From positions 1 through 64,000 of the forward strand of contig JAXJZF010000002.1 in the NCBI GenBank assembly GCA_036306585.1: 64,000 nt of DNA. The letters run 5' to 3'. Shown here piece after piece: positions 61,662 to 64,000 of the stretch (position 1 is its first letter; each line of letters opens with the position of its first letter). The notes beneath the pieces were generated by a model, which saw only the letters and a program-made list of their open reading frames with translations, was not told where the DNA came from and did no database searches. Source of the DNA: Aphodovivens sp036306585 (lineage in GTDB: Bacteria > Actinomycetota > Coriobacteriia > Coriobacteriales > Eggerthellaceae). Made by a program: the position numbers and the translations under genes.

Positions 61662-62564
61662 ATGAGGGCGCCCGTTGGACGCCGCTCCGAACCGCCAGGC
61701 GAGTGCGTGGCAAAACATCGTGGGTGCAAACGCGATGTGTTCTCCGGCGCCTCGATCGCGGTGGCGATGGTGGTGCTGTTGCTCGTGGGCAGCGCTATCG
61801 CCGCCATCATCGCCGGCGGTATCGCGCATTTCGGGGATGCCATCCGGTCCGAGGAGGTGCTGTTCTCGCTGCGCATGAGCGTAGTCACTTCCACCATCTC
61901 CACGACGTTGTGCCTGGTGCTGGCATTGCCGACTGCCTATGCACTTACCCGCACCGACATGCCGTTCAAGCGCGTTGCGGAGGTTCTGATGGAGCTGACG
62001 CTGTCTCTTCCCTATATCCTTCTGGGCTTTGCTTTGCTGCTCATCTTCTCATCGCCTTTTGGAAAGGCGTTGCGCGAGCTTGGCTTTGCGGTGGTGTTCG
62101 AACCTACCGGCATCGTGTTCGCGCAGATGATAGTGAATCTTCCATTCGCCATCCGTATGATTCGCACAGCGTTTTCCGACATCGATCCTCGGCTGGAATT
62201 CGTTGCGAAGACGCTAGGTGCCATGCCGGGAGCGGTGTTCCGCACCGTCATCTTGCCGCTGAGCCGTAACGCCATCATCAGCACGACGGTGCTCACCTGG
62301 GCTCGCGGGATGGGGGAGTTCGGCGCCACGTTGATGCTGGTGGGCGTTACGCGCATGAAGACCGAGACGCTGCCGGGCAGCATCTACCTGAGCATATCCA
62401 CCGGCAACAACGAGACCGCCATGGCGACGGCAATGGTCATGTTGTTGCTGTCCGCTGCCACGTTGGTGGTGGCGAACATGCTCAATCGGCCGGTGGGGGC
62501 GGTACGCGTGGGAAGGGCGTGCGCGCCTGTTCGTGGCGGCAATAAGACGGGGAAGGGGGAGTGA
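61662..62564 (+). CDS. modB: Molybdate/tungstate ABC transporter permease (ModB-like)
   Basis: Inner-membrane permease, 300 residues. After a 28-residue hydrophilic N-terminus come about six helices. The EAA-type loop contacting the ATPase is AKTLGAMPGAVFRTVILPLS; RGMGEFGATLMLVG is a ModB/CysT-type signature. Starts three nt after the modA stop. The ribosome binding site is weak, so a GTG at 61710 is a second choice. Confidence 0.9.
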   Translation: MRAPVGRRSEPPGECVAKHRGCKRDVFSGASIAVAMVVLLLVGSAIAAIIAGGIAHFGDAIRSEEVLFSLRMSVVTSTISTTLCLVLALPTAYALTRTDMPFKRVAEVLMELTLSLPYILLGFALLLIFSSPFGKALRELGFAVVFEPTGIVFAQMIVNLPFAIRMIRTAFSDIDPRLEFVAKTLGAMPGAVFRTVILPLSRNAIISTTVLTWARGMGEFGATLMLVGVTRMKTETLPGSIYLSISTGNNETAMATAMVMLLLSAATLVVANMLNRPVGAVRVGRACAPVRGGNKTGKGE

Positions 62565-62571
62565 GGGCTGC

Positions 62572-63288
62572 ATGGCGGGAAGCATCGCCATACGCGATCT
62601 GACGGTGCGTCGTGGATCGTTCACGTTGCGGGTGGATGAGCTCGAGGTCAGGCCGCGAGAGGTGTTTGCGGTGCTCGGCAGCACGGGGTCGGGTAAAACG
62701 GTGCTGATGGAAGCGATAGCAGGGGCGTTTCCGCTCGACGGCGGCGTTATTCTTCTCGACGGCAAGGATGCTCGGTCGCTTCCCGTACAGCAGCGTCATT
62801 TGGGTGTGGTGTACCAAGACCATGCGCTGTTTCCCCATATGACCGTGCGCGAGAACATCGCCTACGGGCTGCGCATGAACGGTTATGCAGGCGACGAGGT
62901 CGAAAGGCGCGTGACCCGTCAGCTCGAACTGTTCGGCATCGAGGGAATTGCCGGCAAGCATCCGGGCGTTATCAGCGGCGGGGAATCGCAGCGTACCGCA
63001 TTGGCGCGCGCATTGGCGCTACAGCCCGATATCCTGCTGCTCGATGAGCCGTTTTCAGCGTTGGACCCTTCCACCAAGGAACGTATGTATCGTACGGTGC
63101 GCGACATTCATGCACGCTTCGATTGCACCATCGTGTTCATCACCCATGATTTCCATGAAGCCGCCCTGCTCGCTCATCGGGCGTGCGTCATTCTCGATGG
63201 CCGGTTGCGATGCATCCTCCCAGCGAAGAGGTTATGCGACTCGCCTTGCGATCCGGACGTTGCAGCGTTTCTCGGCAGAGGAGAATGA
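62572..63288 (+). CDS. modC: Molybdate/tungstate ABC transporter ATPase (ModC-like)
   Basis: ATP-binding subunit, 238 residues. Walker A GSTGSGKT (36-43), Q-loop in VVYQDHALFPHM, signature VISGGESQRTALARAL (Ser-Gly-Gly-Glu in place of SGGQ), Walker B ILLLDEPFSALD, H-loop FITHDFHEA. There is no C-terminal molbindin domain, so it is a short ModC/WtpC-type. Starts seven nt after the permease stop. Its stop overlaps a 10-bp inverted repeat that separates it from modD. Confidence 0.92.
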   Translation: MAGSIAIRDLTVRRGSFTLRVDELEVRPREVFAVLGSTGSGKTVLMEAIAGAFPLDGGVILLDGKDARSLPVQQRHLGVVYQDHALFPHMTVRENIAYGLRMNGYAGDEVERRVTRQLELFGIEGIAGKHPGVISGGESQRTALARALALQPDILLLDEPFSALDPSTKERMYRTVRDIHARFDCTIVFITHDFHEAALLAHRACVILDGRLRCILPAKRLCDSPCDPDVAAFLGRGE

Positions 63289-63319
63289 TTCTTGCATGAA
63301 ATTCGATTTATGCAAGAAT
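63288..63319. repeat. Inverted repeat between modC and modD
   Basis: ATTCTTGCAT-N12-ATGCAAGAAT, perfect 10-bp arms, AT-rich and not followed by a T tract. Candidate operator or mRNA hairpin. Confidence 0.6.
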
Positions 63320-63374
63320 AGTCTGAATCATACATCCTGTCGGCGCGAAGGCGTCGTCGAAAGGAGGAAAGCGC

Positions 63375-64000
63375 ATGGTCTGGTTTCCCGCTGCGCGCAT
63401 CGATCAGCTAATCTCGGAGGACGTTCCGTATCTTGACCTGACGAGCGAGGTACTCGGTGTCGCCGATCAGCAGGGTGAAATGGAATACTACACGCGCGAG
63501 GATTGCGTGGTCGCTGGCGTCCCGGTGGTGCGCGCCATCGCCGAGCACCTCGGGTGCGTGGTGGAAGGGTCCCTCTCCGATGGCGATGGCGCGTCGGCGG
63601 GCGCCACGCTCATGACGTTGCGCGGAGCTGCTTCCGCCCTGCATCAGGTGTGGAAAGTCGGGCTCAACACCTTCGACCATCTGTCAGCGGTTGCGACCAA
63701 GACGCGGCAGATGGTGGATGCCGCCCACGCAGCCAACCCCCGTTGCGAGATCCTGACCACGCGAAAGAGCATGCCAGGCGCAAAGGACCTGCTCACGCTC
63801 GCCGTGCGCGCCGGCGGAGCATGGCCGCACCGTCTGGGCCTCTCCGAGACCGTTCTGGTGTTCGACCACCACATCGAGTTCTTAGGTGGATTCGACGCCT
63901 TCTTGGAACAGCTTCCCGCCATCAGGTGCCGCTGCGTTGAGAAGAAACTGTTCGTCGAGGCGGACGAGCAGCAGGCGCTGCGCTTAGCGCAGGCGGGCGT
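63375..64000 (+). CDS. modD: ModD (NadC-like, molybdenum transport accessory), cut by window end
   Basis: Frame open to the last base; 208 residues are visible. The protein is homologous to quinolinate phosphoribosyltransferase: N-terminal MVWFPAARIDQLISEDVPYL, then VGLNTFDHLSAVATKTRQMV, then TTRKSMPGAKDLLTLAV, where the NadC signature reads TRKTTPG. ModD proteins occur next to molybdate transporters; their biochemical role is not established. AAGGAGG lies eight nt before the ATG at 63375. Its position after modABC supports ModD rather than NadC. Confidence 0.9.
   Translation, partial: MVWFPAARIDQLISEDVPYLDLTSEVLGVADQQGEMEYYTREDCVVAGVPVVRAIAEHLGCVVEGSLSDGDGASAGATLMTLRGAASALHQVWKVGLNTFDHLSAVATKTRQMVDAAHAANPRCEILTTRKSMPGAKDLLTLAVRAGGAWPHRLGLSETVLVFDHHIEFLGGFDAFLEQLPAIRCRCVEKKLFVEADEQQALRLAQAG

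Noticed and set aside
63375..64000. Annotation as quinolinate phosphoribosyltransferase (nadC)
   Set aside because: The family is shared, but position directly after modABC and the altered TTRKSMPG signature favour ModD.

Overview
The window is 64 kb of GC-rich, gene-dense chromosome from an anaerobic actinobacterium. The best guess, from protein style and gene content alone, is class Coriobacteriia, family Eggerthellaceae (Eggerthella/Gordonibacter/Adlercreutzia/Slackia-like). Pointers are an actinobacterial-type rpoB-rpoC pair, a non-mevalonate isoprenoid pair (ispD-ispF), rubrerythrin, a 2[4Fe-4S] ferredoxin, radical-SAM and Fe-S carrier proteins, a cytoplasmic molybdopterin oxidoreductase with an XdhC-like protein, and a Mo/W transport operon with modD. 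No phage, transposase, CRISPR array or rRNA was seen; this is mostly core genome.

Layout. 1-8 kb: SRAP protein, Ser/Thr symporter (sstT), ferredoxin, TIGR04076 protein, an overlapping sirtuin-glycosylase pair, then a tetR-MFS efflux operon behind a promoter carrying TGTACA palindromes. 8-12 kb: rubrerythrin, nth, a TRIC/YadS-type membrane protein, and a 23S rRNA methyltransferase plus NYN nuclease leading to rpoB. 12-20 kb: rpoB and rpoC. 20-23 kb: hisE-glmM and a cytoplasmic leucine-rich-repeat protein. 23-29 kb: a polyphosphate cluster (ppk1, ppx, double-domain PPK2-type phosphotransferase) and a 37-residue membrane protein. 29-39 kb: class B-like sortase and purine genes (purF, purM, purN, purH) interrupted by a molybdopterin oxidoreductase and an XdhC-family gene. 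39-44 kb: formamidase, flippase-like membrane protein, thioesterase, tRNA-Pro(CGG), tatA, greA, lysS. 44-50 kb: clpC behind a CIRCE operator, ispD-ispF, cysS. 50-57 kb: U32 peptidase, homocysteine methyltransferase-like fusion, small unknown protein, cysE, tRNA-Ala(GGC), radical SAM/SPASM enzyme. 57-64 kb: ferredoxin-tailed aldo/keto reductase, Mrp Fe-S carrier, SAH/MTA deaminase-like amidohydrolase, and modA-modB-modC-modD (modD cut by the window end).

The most notable observation is in RpoC. Beyond the normal end of beta-prime the protein continues for roughly 200 residues, and this extension contains a segment that aligns without gaps to the DNA-binding C-terminal domain of the RNA polymerase alpha subunit, keeping the counterparts of Arg265, Asn268, Gly296, Lys298 and Glu302. 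Other points worth following: a 16-nt motif shared upstream of two polyphosphate genes, a duplicated lysS 3' end with a 17-bp inverted repeat, a degenerate inverted repeat near tetR, an orphan radical SAM/SPASM maturase-like enzyme, and a long leader plus palindromes in the mod operon.
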